A model generated the notes under the pieces. That model was given only the letters and a program-made list of their open reading frames with translations, did no database searches and was not told the origin of the DNA. A DNA stretch of 28,929 bases from CAYYMX01 sp964473045 (GTDB lineage Bacteria > Pseudomonadota > Alphaproteobacteria > Methylaequorales > Methylaequoraceae): NCBI GenBank assembly GCA_964473045.1, contig CAYYMX010000009.1, forward strand, positions 1-28,929, in the 5' to 3' direction. The position numbers and the translations under genes were made by a program. Of this stretch, positions 8,387 through 16,772 are shown in pieces. Numbering within the stretch: the first letter of the stretch is position 1; the number at the start of each line of letters is the position of its first letter.

Positions 8387-9278
8387 TCAACTTAAAATTG
8401 GAATAATAGGTATTAGTGAGGGAAATGGGCATCCGTATTCATGGTCTTCAATTTTTAATGGTTTTGATGAAAAAGAATTAATAAAATGTCCATATCCTGC
8501 AATTATTGAATACTTAAAAAAAAAAAAATTTCCTAATGATTTTTTGAATCTGGGAAAGGTTACCCATATTTGGACACAATCAATTAATGAATCAAAACTA
8601 ATCTCAAAAATTTCTAAAATACCTTTTATTGTTCAAAATATTGAAGATTTAAATGGTAAAGTAGATGCCATTCTTTTAGCTCGAGATGATGCTGAAAAAC
8701 ACTTTGAAATTAGTAAGCCATTTATAAATAATGGAATACCAGTCTTCATTGATAAGCCACTTGCTTATTCTGAAGAGAAAGGAAAAGAAATTCTTGATCT
8801 AGAGCAATGGGAAGGGCAGATTTTTACATGTAGCGCATTAAAATTTGCCGATGAGATAAAATTAACAAAAAAAAATAAGAAAAAAATTGGGAAATTAAAC
8901 AAAATAGTTGGAATAGCCCCGAATTCATGGAAAAAATATTCAGTACATATTATTGAACCCATAATTGAAATTATTGATAAAGGGAATAGTATTAAAGAAA
9001 TAAATGTGGAAAGGGTAAAAAGATTTACTTCATGTAAGGTTGAATGGATGGATGGTCTTACTACGGAATTTATAACTACTGGAAAACAAGATACACAGAT
9101 TTCAATTGAATTTTTTGGAGCCAAATCAACTTGTGAAAAATTTTTTTTTGATCCATTTAACTGTTTTAAAAAATCATTGGAAATTTTTTGTTTAGGTATT
9201 TTGCAAAGAAAAAGAATGTTTGACAAGTCAAGAATTTTTAAAATTTTAAAAATTATTGAAATAGGATTGAAGGGATGA
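8370..9278 (+). CDS. Gfo/Idh/MocA-like oxidoreductase, nonulosonate-locus type
   Basis: A 302-aa Rossmann-fold protein. LKIGIIGISEGNGHPYSWSS (8-27) replaces the classical GxGxxG with an extended glycine-rich loop containing NGHPYSWS and then IFNGF. FIDKPLAYS (about residues 129-137) corresponds to the EKP motif of Gfo/Idh enzymes, with Asp in place of Glu and the catalytic Lys kept. The C-terminal half is short and divergent. The gene is overlapped by its neighbours on both sides (17 bp with the AKR, 4 bp with the SDR). A run of 13 A at 8516-8528 lies in the coding sequence. Probably an NAD(P)-dependent sugar oxidoreductase acting with the AKR and SDR; the step is unknown. Confidence 0.72.
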   Translation: MQEIGNQLKIGIIGISEGNGHPYSWSSIFNGFDEKELIKCPYPAIIEYLKKKKFPNDFLNLGKVTHIWTQSINESKLISKISKIPFIVQNIEDLNGKVDAILLARDDAEKHFEISKPFINNGIPVFIDKPLAYSEEKGKEILDLEQWEGQIFTCSALKFADEIKLTKKNKKKIGKLNKIVGIAPNSWKKYSVHIIEPIIEIIDKGNSIKEINVERVKRFTSCKVEWMDGLTTEFITTGKQDTQISIEFFGAKSTCEKFFFDPFNCFKKSLEIFCLGILQRKRMFDKSRIFKILKIIEIGLKG

Positions 9279-10042
9279 AAGCAAAAATTATACTTCTAAC
9301 AGGTGGTAGTGGTTTAATAGGAATTAATTTAATTAATTATTTTTTAAAAAAAGATTTCAAAATAATTACAACAGTTTCTAAAGAAGAAAGTAAAAGTTTA
9401 TTGATTAAAAAATTTAAATTTTTTATTGATAAATCTTTATTTGTAATAAAACAAAACTTCAAAGATGAAAACTTTGAAAAAAAAATTTTTTTTGAAATTA
9501 ATAGAATTAATATATTTCCAAATATTCTAATAAATAATGCAAGAGACTTAAAGAATCTAAAAGTTGATTCAAAAAATATTATTAGTAACAAAGCTTGGTT
9601 AATGGAATTTAATATGGCAGTCGTGGCACCATACAAATTAACTTTAGAATTCTTGAAAAAGAAAAGAGTTGATACATCAAGACGTGTAATTAATATGGGT
9701 TCAATATATGGGACTGTTGCAATTAATAAGATTTTACAAAATTTTAATAAAGCTCCTGTGCCTATGCATTATAGTATTTGTAAATCAGCTCTTATCCATA
9801 TGACAAAAGAATTTGCGGCTAAATTTGGGGATAAAGATATCACATTTAATATTTTGTCTTTTGGAGGAGTTAAAGGAAGGGAGAATAAGAGTTTTAATAT
9901 TAAATATTCTGAATTATCCCCGAATGGAAGAATGTTAAAGTTAAATGAGGTAATAGGGGCTTTAGAATTTTTAATTTCTGAAAACTCATCCGGAGTTAAT
10001 GGACATAATTTACTGGTAGATGGCGGGTGGTCAATTTGGTAA
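9275..10042 (+). CDS. Short-chain dehydrogenase, PtmA-like
   Basis: Classical SDR of 255 aa. The cofactor loop TGGSGLIG is at 9-16, NNA at 87-89, and the catalytic residues are Ser143 (MGSIYGT) with Tyr166 and Lys170 (YSICKSA). The C-terminus NGHNLLVDGGWSIW is typical. MGSIYGT, PVPMHYSICKSALIHMTKE and VDGGW resemble Campylobacter PtmA, an SDR coded beside the CMP-nonulosonate synthetase PtmB; here too the next gene is the CMP-sugar synthetase (16-bp overlap). The role of PtmA is not well settled, so I give no reaction. It probably oxidises or reduces a hydroxyl or keto group of the nonulosonate precursor. Confidence 0.82.
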   Translation: MKAKIILLTGGSGLIGINLINYFLKKDFKIITTVSKEESKSLLIKKFKFFIDKSLFVIKQNFKDENFEKKIFFEINRINIFPNILINNARDLKNLKVDSKNIISNKAWLMEFNMAVVAPYKLTLEFLKKKRVDTSRRVINMGSIYGTVAINKILQNFNKAPVPMHYSICKSALIHMTKEFAAKFGDKDITFNILSFGGVKGRENKSFNIKYSELSPNGRMLKLNEVIGALEFLISENSSGVNGHNLLVDGGWSIW

Positions 10043-10737
10043 GGAAAAGAAATCTTGCAATTATTCTTGCTAGACAAGGGTCCAAAAGAATTCCTAAAAA
10101 AAATATCATTGAATTTCATGATAAACCCATAATAGCTTGGACAATTAATGCAGCTATAGAGTCTAATTTGTTTGACAATATAATTGTCAGTACTGATTCA
10201 AATGAAATAAAAGAAATATCGATAAAGTATGGTGCAGAAGTCCCTTTCTTAAGAAAAAAATATTGTGATGATTTTTCTTCATCAAGTTTGGCAACATTAG
10301 AGACCTTAAATCAATGTAAAAGTGAATTGGGTTTAGATTTTGAAAATGTTTTTCAACTTATGCCAAATTGTCCGTTAAGAACAAGTAGGGAAATTATTTC
10401 TTCATTTGATTTTTTTTCTGAAAAAAATGCAGTATCTCAAATAAGTTGTACAGATTTTGGCTGGCTGAATCCGTGGTGGGCAATTAAATTGAATAAGAAT
10501 AATTCTGGTGAACCAATATTTCCCGAAAAGTTTAATCAAAGATCACAGGATCAAAAAAAATTGTATGGAATATCTGGTGCTGTTTGGATAGCAAAGGTAG
10601 AAGTACTGAAAAAATATAAGACCTTTTATTGTCCTAACCAAATTTTTTATCCCATTAGTTGGAGCTCAGCTTTCGATATTGATACAGTTGATGATCTAAA
10701 AGTTGCTAAAAAAATCTTTAAAAATATGAAAAAGTAA
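10027..10737 (+). CDS. pseF: CMP-nonulosonate (pseudaminate) cytidylyltransferase
   Basis: CMP-NeuAc-synthetase-family nucleotidyltransferase, 236 aa, which activates the free nonulosonic acid with CTP for glycosyl transfer. The nucleotide-binding motif ARQGSKRIPKKN is at 15-26. VSTDSNEI, GAEVPFLRKK and QLMPNCPLR are all as in PseF/NeuA. The likely start is GTG at 10027 (16-bp overlap with the SDR); a TTG at 10036 is an alternative, since the conserved domain begins at about residue 9. The ABC transporter follows after 2 bp. PseF rather than NeuA is preferred because of the PseB/PseC/PseI context. Confidence 0.88.
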   Translation: MVNLVRKRNLAIILARQGSKRIPKKNIIEFHDKPIIAWTINAAIESNLFDNIIVSTDSNEIKEISIKYGAEVPFLRKKYCDDFSSSSLATLETLNQCKSELGLDFENVFQLMPNCPLRTSREIISSFDFFSEKNAVSQISCTDFGWLNPWWAIKLNKNNSGEPIFPEKFNQRSQDQKKLYGISGAVWIAKVEVLKKYKTFYCPNQIFYPISWSSAFDIDTVDDLKVAKKIFKNMKK

Positions 10738-10739
10738 AA

Positions 10740-12416
10740 ATGCCAAAAAAAAGTTTGATCAAAATTTTTTTTAGTCATTCTCCATCCAGATTAATAAATG
10801 TGTTGGCAGTATTGTTTGTGGCCGGACTTTTCGAAGGAGTTGGAATTATTTCAATTTTCCCACTGTTAAATTTGATTATGGCAAATGATGCAAGCTCATC
10901 TAATGAATTTATAAATTCACTTTTAGATAATTTAAATTTTTCTTTAGACAAAGAAACAATAATAATTTTCATTGTAGTAGTATTTATTTTGAAGTTTCTT
11001 TTTATGTATTTTGCGTTAATTGTTGGAGGTAGGGCGGCAGCAGAGTTTGCTAAAGACCATAGAGATTTGCTTCTTCAACATCTTAGGAAGGCAAATTGGA
11101 ATTTTTTTACCAAAAATAGCATTGGGCGAATTTCTAATGCGCTAGTAACAGAAACTAACTCTCTTGGAGGAGGGTTCAATACTGTAATAAACTTTTTATC
11201 AACTCTTATCATAACCTTTATTTATTTGATTATATCTTTACTTACGTCAACATTTGTAACTTTTACGTCAATTCTTTTTGGCTTAATTATAATGTTCTTA
11301 CTAAAATTTATCGTTAAGGTAACAAAAAAGTATACAAAACTTCAAGTTGATGGATTGAACAAATTTATGAAAGAAATTCATGAGAACTTTCAAATGTTTA
11401 AACCCATGAAAGCAATGTCATGTGAGGATAACTTCTCCAACTTAATGGCAGACTCTTCCAAAAATTTAAAAAACTATCAAAAAAATATTGTAGTTTCTCT
11501 AGGATTAATTCAGGCAATTCAAGAGCCAATATTTGTAATATTGGTTGCTGCTGTTATCTCCATTCTATCTGTAATTAATCCAGAAAATATTGTATTTTCT
11601 GAGGTTATTTTTTTTCTTGTTTTATTTTATAGGATATTTTCTAAGGTGGGAGCTTTACAGATATTTTATCAAAAAATGGTTAATGTTGAGTCATATTATT
11701 GGTCTTTTAATGATCTTGTTGAAAAGACAAAAAAACACAAAGAGACTATTTTTTTTGGAAAAAAAATTGTTGAACTAAAAAAAACAATTGAATTTGAGAA
11801 TGTGTCATTCAGATACGAAAAAAATTATATTATTAAAAATCTATCTTTTTCAGTTAAATCAAACAAAATCTTTTCTATTTTTGGTCCATCAGGTCTAGGT
11901 AAAACTACAATTATAGATCTTATTGTTGGTTTATTTCATCCCGAAAAAGGAACCATCAGGATTGATAAGGTTTCTTTTGAAAAATTAGACACGCTAAGCT
12001 GGAGAAAAAAAGTCGGTTATGTCCCTCAAGACTCAATTTTATTTAATGATACTATAGCGAATAATGTAACTTTAAGAGATCGGAAATTCAGTGATATTGA
12101 TATTGTAAATGCTCTTAAACTAGCTAATATTTTTGACCATATTGACTTTCTCCCAGATGGTATTCACTCTAATGCTGGTGAAAAAGGAATGCTTTTATCT
12201 GGTGGACAAAGGTATAGAATAACTATAGCAAGGGCATTAATTAGAAAGCCAACACTACTTATTCTAGATGAACCAACGGCAGCTTTGGATAAAAAAAATA
12301 AAATCAATTTAATTAATACATTAAAAAGATTGAAAAAGAGTTTTACAATTATATGTGTAACTCATGATGAAGATTTAATTAATTCAAGTGATAATTATTT
12401 AGATCTTAGCAAGTAA
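10740..12416 (+). CDS. ABC exporter half-transporter, PglK/MsbA-like
   Basis: A 558-aa fused membrane and ATPase subunit of the MsbA/PglK exporter type. About six hydrophobic segments lie in the first 305 residues (roughly 17-45, 72-95, 145-170, 172-195, 252-278 and 283-300). The nucleotide-binding domain has Walker A GPSGLGKT (382-389), Q-loop Gln430, signature LSGGQ (486-490), Walker B LLILDE (506-511) and H-loop His542, so it should be active. The length matches Campylobacter PglK, which flips lipid-linked oligosaccharides across the inner membrane. As the last gene of the pseC operon it probably flips a nonulosonate-containing lipid-linked glycan. A lipid A or peptide substrate cannot be excluded. 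Confidence 0.85.
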   Translation: MPKKSLIKIFFSHSPSRLINVLAVLFVAGLFEGVGIISIFPLLNLIMANDASSSNEFINSLLDNLNFSLDKETIIIFIVVVFILKFLFMYFALIVGGRAAAEFAKDHRDLLLQHLRKANWNFFTKNSIGRISNALVTETNSLGGGFNTVINFLSTLIITFIYLIISLLTSTFVTFTSILFGLIIMFLLKFIVKVTKKYTKLQVDGLNKFMKEIHENFQMFKPMKAMSCEDNFSNLMADSSKNLKNYQKNIVVSLGLIQAIQEPIFVILVAAVISILSVINPENIVFSEVIFFLVLFYRIFSKVGALQIFYQKMVNVESYYWSFNDLVEKTKKHKETIFFGKKIVELKKTIEFENVSFRYEKNYIIKNLSFSVKSNKIFSIFGPSGLGKTTIIDLIVGLFHPEKGTIRIDKVSFEKLDTLSWRKKVGYVPQDSILFNDTIANNVTLRDRKFSDIDIVNALKLANIFDHIDFLPDGIHSNAGEKGMLLSGGQRYRITIARALIRKPTLLILDEPTAALDKKNKINLINTLKRLKKSFTIICVTHDEDLINSSDNYLDLSK

Positions 12417-12446
12417 AAGTTTAATTTCGCCAAGCATTAATTTTTC

Positions 12447-12475
12447 TTGTTATAAGAAATCTAAACATATATATA
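12447..12475 (+). promoter_or_regulatory. Candidate sigma-70 promoter for the 12505 aminotransferase
   Basis: TTGTTA (12447-12452), a 17-bp spacer and TATATA (12470-12475) lie in the 88-bp gap after the ABC gene, placing transcription start about 20-25 bp before the GTG at 12505. Box matches are moderate and AT-rich DNA yields many such hits. Confidence 0.33.
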
Positions 12476-12504
12476 TTAGCAGTAAATATATAAATCAATT
12501 TGAA

Positions 12505-13818
12505 GTGAAAAACCTTAATGAATATGATAAGTTAGCCCTCTTAGGTGGTAAACCCCTTAACCCTAATCCACTTCCTAAATATAATACAATAGGTAAAGAA
12601 GAAAAAAAGGCTGTTCTTGAAGTCTTGGATAGTGGAGAACTTTCGGGATTCATTGCCAGTAGTGGCAAGGAATTTTTTGGCGGAAAAGAAGTTCAATCTT
12701 TAGAAAGTGAATTTTCGAATTTTTTCGGAACAAAATATTCTGTGTCTGCTAACTCAGCAACAACTGCTCTGCACAGTGCTATTGCTTCTCTTGGAGTTGA
12801 GCCAGGTGATGAGGTTATTGTTCCCCCATACACTATGTCGGCAAGTGCTACCTGTGTTTTGTTTTCTGGAGGAGTTCCAATATTTTGTGATATAGATGAT
12901 GAAATATTTTGTTTGGAACCTAAGATGGTAGAGCAATGCATAACACCAAGAACAAAGGGTATAGTTGCAGTAAATTTATTTGGTCATCCAGCAAAGCTTC
13001 ATCAATTAAGAAAAATTGCAGACAAACACAAAATTTTTTTGTTAGAAGACAACTCTCAGGCTCCTGGAGCTAAAATTGAAAATGCATTTGCTGGTACAAT
13101 TGGTGATGTAGGGGTTTTTAGCTTTAATAGACACAAAACAATGCAGAGTGGAGAAGGGGGTGTTGCAATTTGCAATGATGACAGGCTGGCATTGAGGATG
13201 CAGTTAGTCAGAAATCATGGAGAAGTTATAGTTTCAAGTTTTAATTTTTTTGATTCAAAAGATATTTCTAATACAGTTGGACTTAATTATAGGATGACGG
13301 AGATGGAGGCTGCCGTTGCTAGATGTCAATTAACAAAACTAAATGATTTGAATAATCAGAGAATTCACCTTGCTAACTATCTTTCAGAACAACTCAATGA
13401 TATAGATGGATTTGTACCTCCTAAGGTTCTAAAAAATAATAAACATGTTTATTATTTTTATCCCATAAAATACTCTGAAGAGGAAACTGGAATTCCAAGA
13501 GACCTTTTTTGTAAGGCTGTTCAATCTGAAGGTTTTAATCTTAGGTCTGGTTACTTGAGACCAATATATATGGAGCCTTTGTATCAGAAAAAGATTTGTT
13601 TTGGCCTTAAAGGATTTCCATTTGTTATAAATTCTAACAATAAAAAGATTTCTTATAAAAAAGGTCTTTGTCCTATTGTTGAAAGGCTTCAGGAATCTGA
13701 ATTACTTATTACAAATATTATTTATCCTCCGTTAACGATAAAACATATGCAACTGTTTATTGATGTGATAAAAAAAGTTATTAAAAACAAGAATGAACTT
13801 CTAAAAAGTGCCATATAA
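12505..13818 (+). CDS. DegT/StrS-family sugar aminotransferase (second)
   Basis: PLP-dependent aminotransferase of 437 aa, longer than PseC and of the StrS/AHBA-like branch, which typically begins LALLGGKP (residues 10-17 here). Further landmarks are FFGTKYSVSANSATTALHSA, EDNSQAPGA (181-189), the PLP lysine Lys211 in FSFNRHKTMQSGEGG, and GLNYRMTEMEAAVA. It should aminate a keto sugar or keto-cyclitol. Its start is GTG; no in-frame ATG lies near. It is separated from neighbours on both sides (88 and 110 bp) and appears as a separate unit. A keto substrate could be supplied by one of the Gfo/Idh dehydrogenases at 24434-26421, as in WlbA/WlbE or inositol-type pairs; that is inference. Codon use looks a little less AT-rich than its neighbours, perhaps a different origin. 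Confidence 0.9.
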   Translation: MKNLNEYDKLALLGGKPLNPNPLPKYNTIGKEEKKAVLEVLDSGELSGFIASSGKEFFGGKEVQSLESEFSNFFGTKYSVSANSATTALHSAIASLGVEPGDEVIVPPYTMSASATCVLFSGGVPIFCDIDDEIFCLEPKMVEQCITPRTKGIVAVNLFGHPAKLHQLRKIADKHKIFLLEDNSQAPGAKIENAFAGTIGDVGVFSFNRHKTMQSGEGGVAICNDDRLALRMQLVRNHGEVIVSSFNFFDSKDISNTVGLNYRMTEMEAAVARCQLTKLNDLNNQRIHLANYLSEQLNDIDGFVPPKVLKNNKHVYYFYPIKYSEEETGIPRDLFCKAVQSEGFNLRSGYLRPIYMEPLYQKKICFGLKGFPFVINSNNKKISYKKGLCPIVERLQESELLITNIIYPPLTIKHMQLFIDVIKKVIKNKNELLKSAI

Positions 13819-13928
13819 AGAATTCTGCAATTATGGTTAATTCGGCAAACTTAAAAATCAACTCATTAAATAGATTAATAGTTTCAGAATTTATTTTTGA
13901 GTTAAAAATAAGAAAGAACGTCTAAAAA

Positions 13929-14939
13929 ATGTCATGTAAAATTCTTTTTGTTGTTTGTGAGGTTGGTTCGGCAAAATATTGTTTACCTTTATGGAATAGA
14001 TGGTTTAAAAAAAAAAATAATAGTTTTGATTGGAAAATTTTGACTTTCAAAAATATAGTAAGTTCTTGTAAACTAGAGAAGTTTTCCAAACATTTAATTA
14101 GTAGGTATGATTTTGAGAAAAGTTTTGTGGATAATTTGTCTAAGATTAGATGGAATCCTAGTATTATTTTTAGTTCATCATCTTACAAAAATATAGAATT
14201 TGAAAGTCTTCTATATGCTTACAAAAACAATGTTTTGGGTATTCAGTTTTTGGATACCTGGTACAATTATTTTGCAAGATTAGCTAAGAAAAATAATAAA
14301 GTTCTTGCTAGCAAAGTTTGTGTGATTGATCAAAGTGCATATTTAGAAGCTTATAAAGAAGGAGTTGGTAAAGAAATTTTGAATATTCTTGGTCAACCGG
14401 CTCTAGAAAAAATAAAATATAAAAAAAAAATAAAAAATAATAATTTACTATTTATCAATCAGCCAATAAGTATGCATAAGCAAGTAAGATTTTTAAATTA
14501 TAATGAAAAAGATGTTTGGGATATATTTTTTGATGCAATGGAAAAGGTTAGATCTAAGTATGATAATATTTATTTTGGCAAACATCCTGATTTGAATTCT
14601 ACAAATTTACCAAGCAATATTTTTAAAAAGTTAGATATCACAGTTCTTGACAGTGGACAATCAGGACTTAATCTGGTTAATACAGTTGTTGGAATGTACT
14701 CTACGTTAATGATTGATGCTTTTTTTCTTAAAAAAAAAATTGTAAGTGTACAACCTTCCTTTGCAAAAAAGAATTTGTGTATTTTGTCACAAAAGCAATA
14801 TATTCCGTTGGCATCAAATTCTGAAGATTTGATAAAAATATTAACAAATAATTACAATTATAATTATGAAAAAATTAAAAAGACATTAATTGGAAGCTTA
14901 GATAAACTTGAAAATTTTTTAAAAGATGAAAAAAATTAA
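13929..14939 (+). CDS. Unassigned protein, possible GT-B-fold glycan enzyme
   Basis: A 336-aa protein that I do not recognise. It starts with a Rossmann-like strand (CKILFVVCEVGSAKYCLPLW) and has a later segment VVGMYSTLMIDAFFLKKKIVSVQ (about 253-275) that looks like the nucleotide-sugar site of GT-B enzymes or the CDP-glycerol/capsule transferases, where GYSS(T)-x-x-x-EA precedes a short strand. There is no signal peptide or membrane segment. It overlaps the following SpsF-like gene by 14 bp, so the two probably act together. It lacks the N-terminal GxGHxxR motif of PseG/SpsG, so I do not call it PseG, although its place beside an SpsF-type gene is where an SpsG-like partner would be expected. 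Two poly-A runs (A11 at 14007-14017, A10 at 14421-14430) lie inside. Confidence 0.6.
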   Translation: MSCKILFVVCEVGSAKYCLPLWNRWFKKKNNSFDWKILTFKNIVSSCKLEKFSKHLISRYDFEKSFVDNLSKIRWNPSIIFSSSSYKNIEFESLLYAYKNNVLGIQFLDTWYNYFARLAKKNNKVLASKVCVIDQSAYLEAYKEGVGKEILNILGQPALEKIKYKKKIKNNNLLFINQPISMHKQVRFLNYNEKDVWDIFFDAMEKVRSKYDNIYFGKHPDLNSTNLPSNIFKKLDITVLDSGQSGLNLVNTVVGMYSTLMIDAFFLKKKIVSVQPSFAKKNLCILSQKQYIPLASNSEDLIKILTNNYNYNYEKIKKTLIGSLDKLENFLKDEKN

Positions 14940-15624
14940 TGCCATAATACAGGCAAAAGTTAATTCGAAAAGACTTCCAAATAAAGTGATTTTACCGATT
15001 TTAAATCAACCTTTAATTTTTTATATTTATGAAAGATTAAAACAAATAAAAGAGATAGATCATGTAGTAATAGCTACTTCTTCGAAAAGGATTAATCAAA
15101 AGTTATTAAATTATGCAAAAAAACTAAAATTTGAAATTGTTTGTTTTGAGAATGAAAGTGATATTTGTGGAAGGCTCTGTTTGGCAATTAAAAAATATAA
15201 ATCTGACGCAATAATTAAAATCAATGCAGATTGCCCGATACCCGAAATTAATATAATTAGAAGAATTATTAGGCTATATGTAAAAAATGATTATGATTAT
15301 ATTTCTAACAAAAAAAATTTTACTTGGCCACCTGGATTTAGTGTTGAGTTAATAAAAACAAATGTTTTGCAATGGTGCAATGTAAATTTGACTAATAGCA
15401 ATGATAGAGAATTTGTGGCAAATTGGATAAGTGAACATGATGAATTGTTCAAATCATATTTTATAAAAAAAACCCCCCCAATAAAATATCATCATCATTT
15501 AATGGTTGATACGAAGGATGATTTTGATGTGATAAATAAAATTTATGAATTTTTTTATAAGAAGAAAAAATTTTTTAATGAAAATGATATATTAAAGTAT
15601 TTTAAAAAAAATTATAACTCTTAA
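14926..15624 (+). CDS. SpsF-type nucleotidyltransferase
   Basis: A 232-aa protein of the SpsF/CMP-NeuAc-synthetase-like cytidylyltransferase family (spore coat polysaccharide protein F type). IIQAKVNSKRLPNK at 7-20 corresponds to the family motif QARMGSTRLPGK, with the central Gly replaced by Asn and Thr by Lys. VVIATSS, KINADCPIPE (metal-binding Asp) and MVDTKDDFD also fit. The family activates a sugar acid or sugar phosphate, most often with CTP. It overlaps the 13929 gene by 14 bp. Having a second nucleotidyltransferase besides pseF suggests a second activated acidic sugar, or a partner for the 13929 protein. The altered P-loop-like motif leaves some doubt about activity. Confidence 0.78.
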   Translation: MKKINAIIQAKVNSKRLPNKVILPILNQPLIFYIYERLKQIKEIDHVVIATSSKRINQKLLNYAKKLKFEIVCFENESDICGRLCLAIKKYKSDAIIKINADCPIPEINIIRRIIRLYVKNDYDYISNKKNFTWPPGFSVELIKTNVLQWCNVNLTNSNDREFVANWISEHDELFKSYFIKKTPPIKYHHHLMVDTKDDFDVINKIYEFFYKKKKFFNENDILKYFKKNYNS

Positions 15625-15643
15625 TAACTAAGTATTTTTTTGC

Positions 15644-16702
15644 TTAAATCTTTTTAATTTTTGGTAAAACAAATTTTGAAAAAAATTCTAAATCTTTTTT
15701 AAAGTCTATGAAGGAAAAAGCTATTCCTGAGAATTTTGCTTTATAAATTTCATCTATTTGTTCAATTATTTCTTTCGGCGAACCAATAATTGAGTAAGTG
15801 CCAGCTCCCGCAGCAACTGTTCTTTTCATGTTTTCAAGATACTTAGAAAGAATAGGTGAAGACAATCCCAAATTTTTTATAAAATTATTCACCGCTTTAT
15901 GATCAGCTTTTTTTTGTGTACACAAGTCATAATATTCTATTGCTTCATTTCTTGTTGGTTTGCAGAAAACGTTTACAGCTGTAAAGATGTTCATTTTTGG
16001 AGATAATGTTTTTATATTTTTATTTTGTTCTGCTGATTTTTTGCTATTGCTGAAAGTAGTAAATAATACATCACAATATTTTAATGCAAATGCCCTCCCA
16101 TCTGGAGAGAAGGCTGCGGACATTATTGGAGGAGAGGTCTTTTTAGTAGATTTAGGGTTACACAGTCCTCCCTTAATTTTAAAAAATTTACCATTGAAAT
16201 TTAGTGGTTCTTTATTAGTTAAAAGTTTTCTAAAAATTTGTACCCATTCTTTCCCATGGTCATATCTTGATTCTTTTTTATAATTAAATTGTCCAAACAT
16301 TTCAAATTCTTCTTTGCTCCAACCGCAAACAACATTTAAACCAACTCTGCCATTTGAGGCGTTATCAATTGTTGATATACATCTTGCCGCATAGACTGGG
16401 TGAATAAATGGTACATGTATAGTAGAAAAGAGATTAATTTTTTCTGTCAAACCTGATAAACAAGCAGCAAAGCTTAGTGTTTCATAGCAGTTTCCTGTTG
16501 GATTGGTTTTTCCGCCATATCCTTTCCACCTTGCAATCGGCAAGAGAAAATCATATCCAGATTTGTCTGTATGTTTTGCTACAAAAGATATATTTTTCCA
16601 AGTTTCTTTCCATCTATTTTGAATATTAACCATTGAAATTCCACTAGAAGCATTAATTCCAAAGATTCCAAATGAAAGTTTTTTTTTGTTAAAGAAATTC
16701 AT
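15644..16702 (-). CDS. Luciferase-like FMN monooxygenase, SsuD/SfnG/RutA-like
   Basis: A 352-aa TIM-barrel flavin monooxygenase of the bacterial luciferase-like (LLM) family. FGIFGINASSG near the N-terminus, RWKGYGG at 59-65, HVPFIHPVYAAR, ISTIDNASNGRVGLNVVCGW and FEMFG match the alkanesulfonate, dimethylsulfone and pyrimidine (RutA) monooxygenase branch. Such enzymes take reduced FMN from a separate reductase and insert oxygen next to C-S, C-N or carbonyl groups. No flavin reductase gene is visible in the window. It lies 70 bp downstream of the 2OG dioxygenase on the same strand, so they may form a two-gene oxygenase unit. Its 3' end faces the SpsF-like gene with a 19-bp gap. An SAR11 cell could also use it in sulfonate catabolism, unrelated to glycans. 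Confidence 0.88.
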   Translation of the reverse strand: MNFFNKKKLSFGIFGINASSGISMVNIQNRWKETWKNISFVAKHTDKSGYDFLLPIARWKGYGGKTNPTGNCYETLSFAACLSGLTEKINLFSTIHVPFIHPVYAARCISTIDNASNGRVGLNVVCGWSKEEFEMFGQFNYKKESRYDHGKEWVQIFRKLLTNKEPLNFNGKFFKIKGGLCNPKSTKKTSPPIMSAAFSPDGRAFALKYCDVLFTTFSNSKKSAEQNKNIKTLSPKMNIFTAVNVFCKPTRNEAIEYYDLCTQKKADHKAVNNFIKNLGLSSPILSKYLENMKRTVAAGAGTYSIIGSPKEIIEQIDEIYKAKFSGIAFSFIDFKKDLEFFSKFVLPKIKKI

Positions 16703-16772
16703 GTTGCTAAATCATAGTTGACAAAATAAGTTTAGACAACTATTCAGTTTTAATTACTATTTGTGTAGTCAA

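Noticed and set aside
13833..13925. 30-codon ORF ending 3 bp before the 13929 gene, possible leader peptide
   Set aside because: No repeat of a regulatory codon, no hairpin pair and no clear ribosome site; random short ORFs are common here.
13929..14939. Candidate for the missing PseG
   Set aside because: It lacks the N-terminal GxGHxxR motif that holds the catalytic His of PseG; only the general fold might be shared.
15620..15650. Possible terminator between the SpsF-like gene and the convergent LLM gene
   Set aside because: Only a 4-bp TAAG/CTTA stem around a T7 run; too weak to call.
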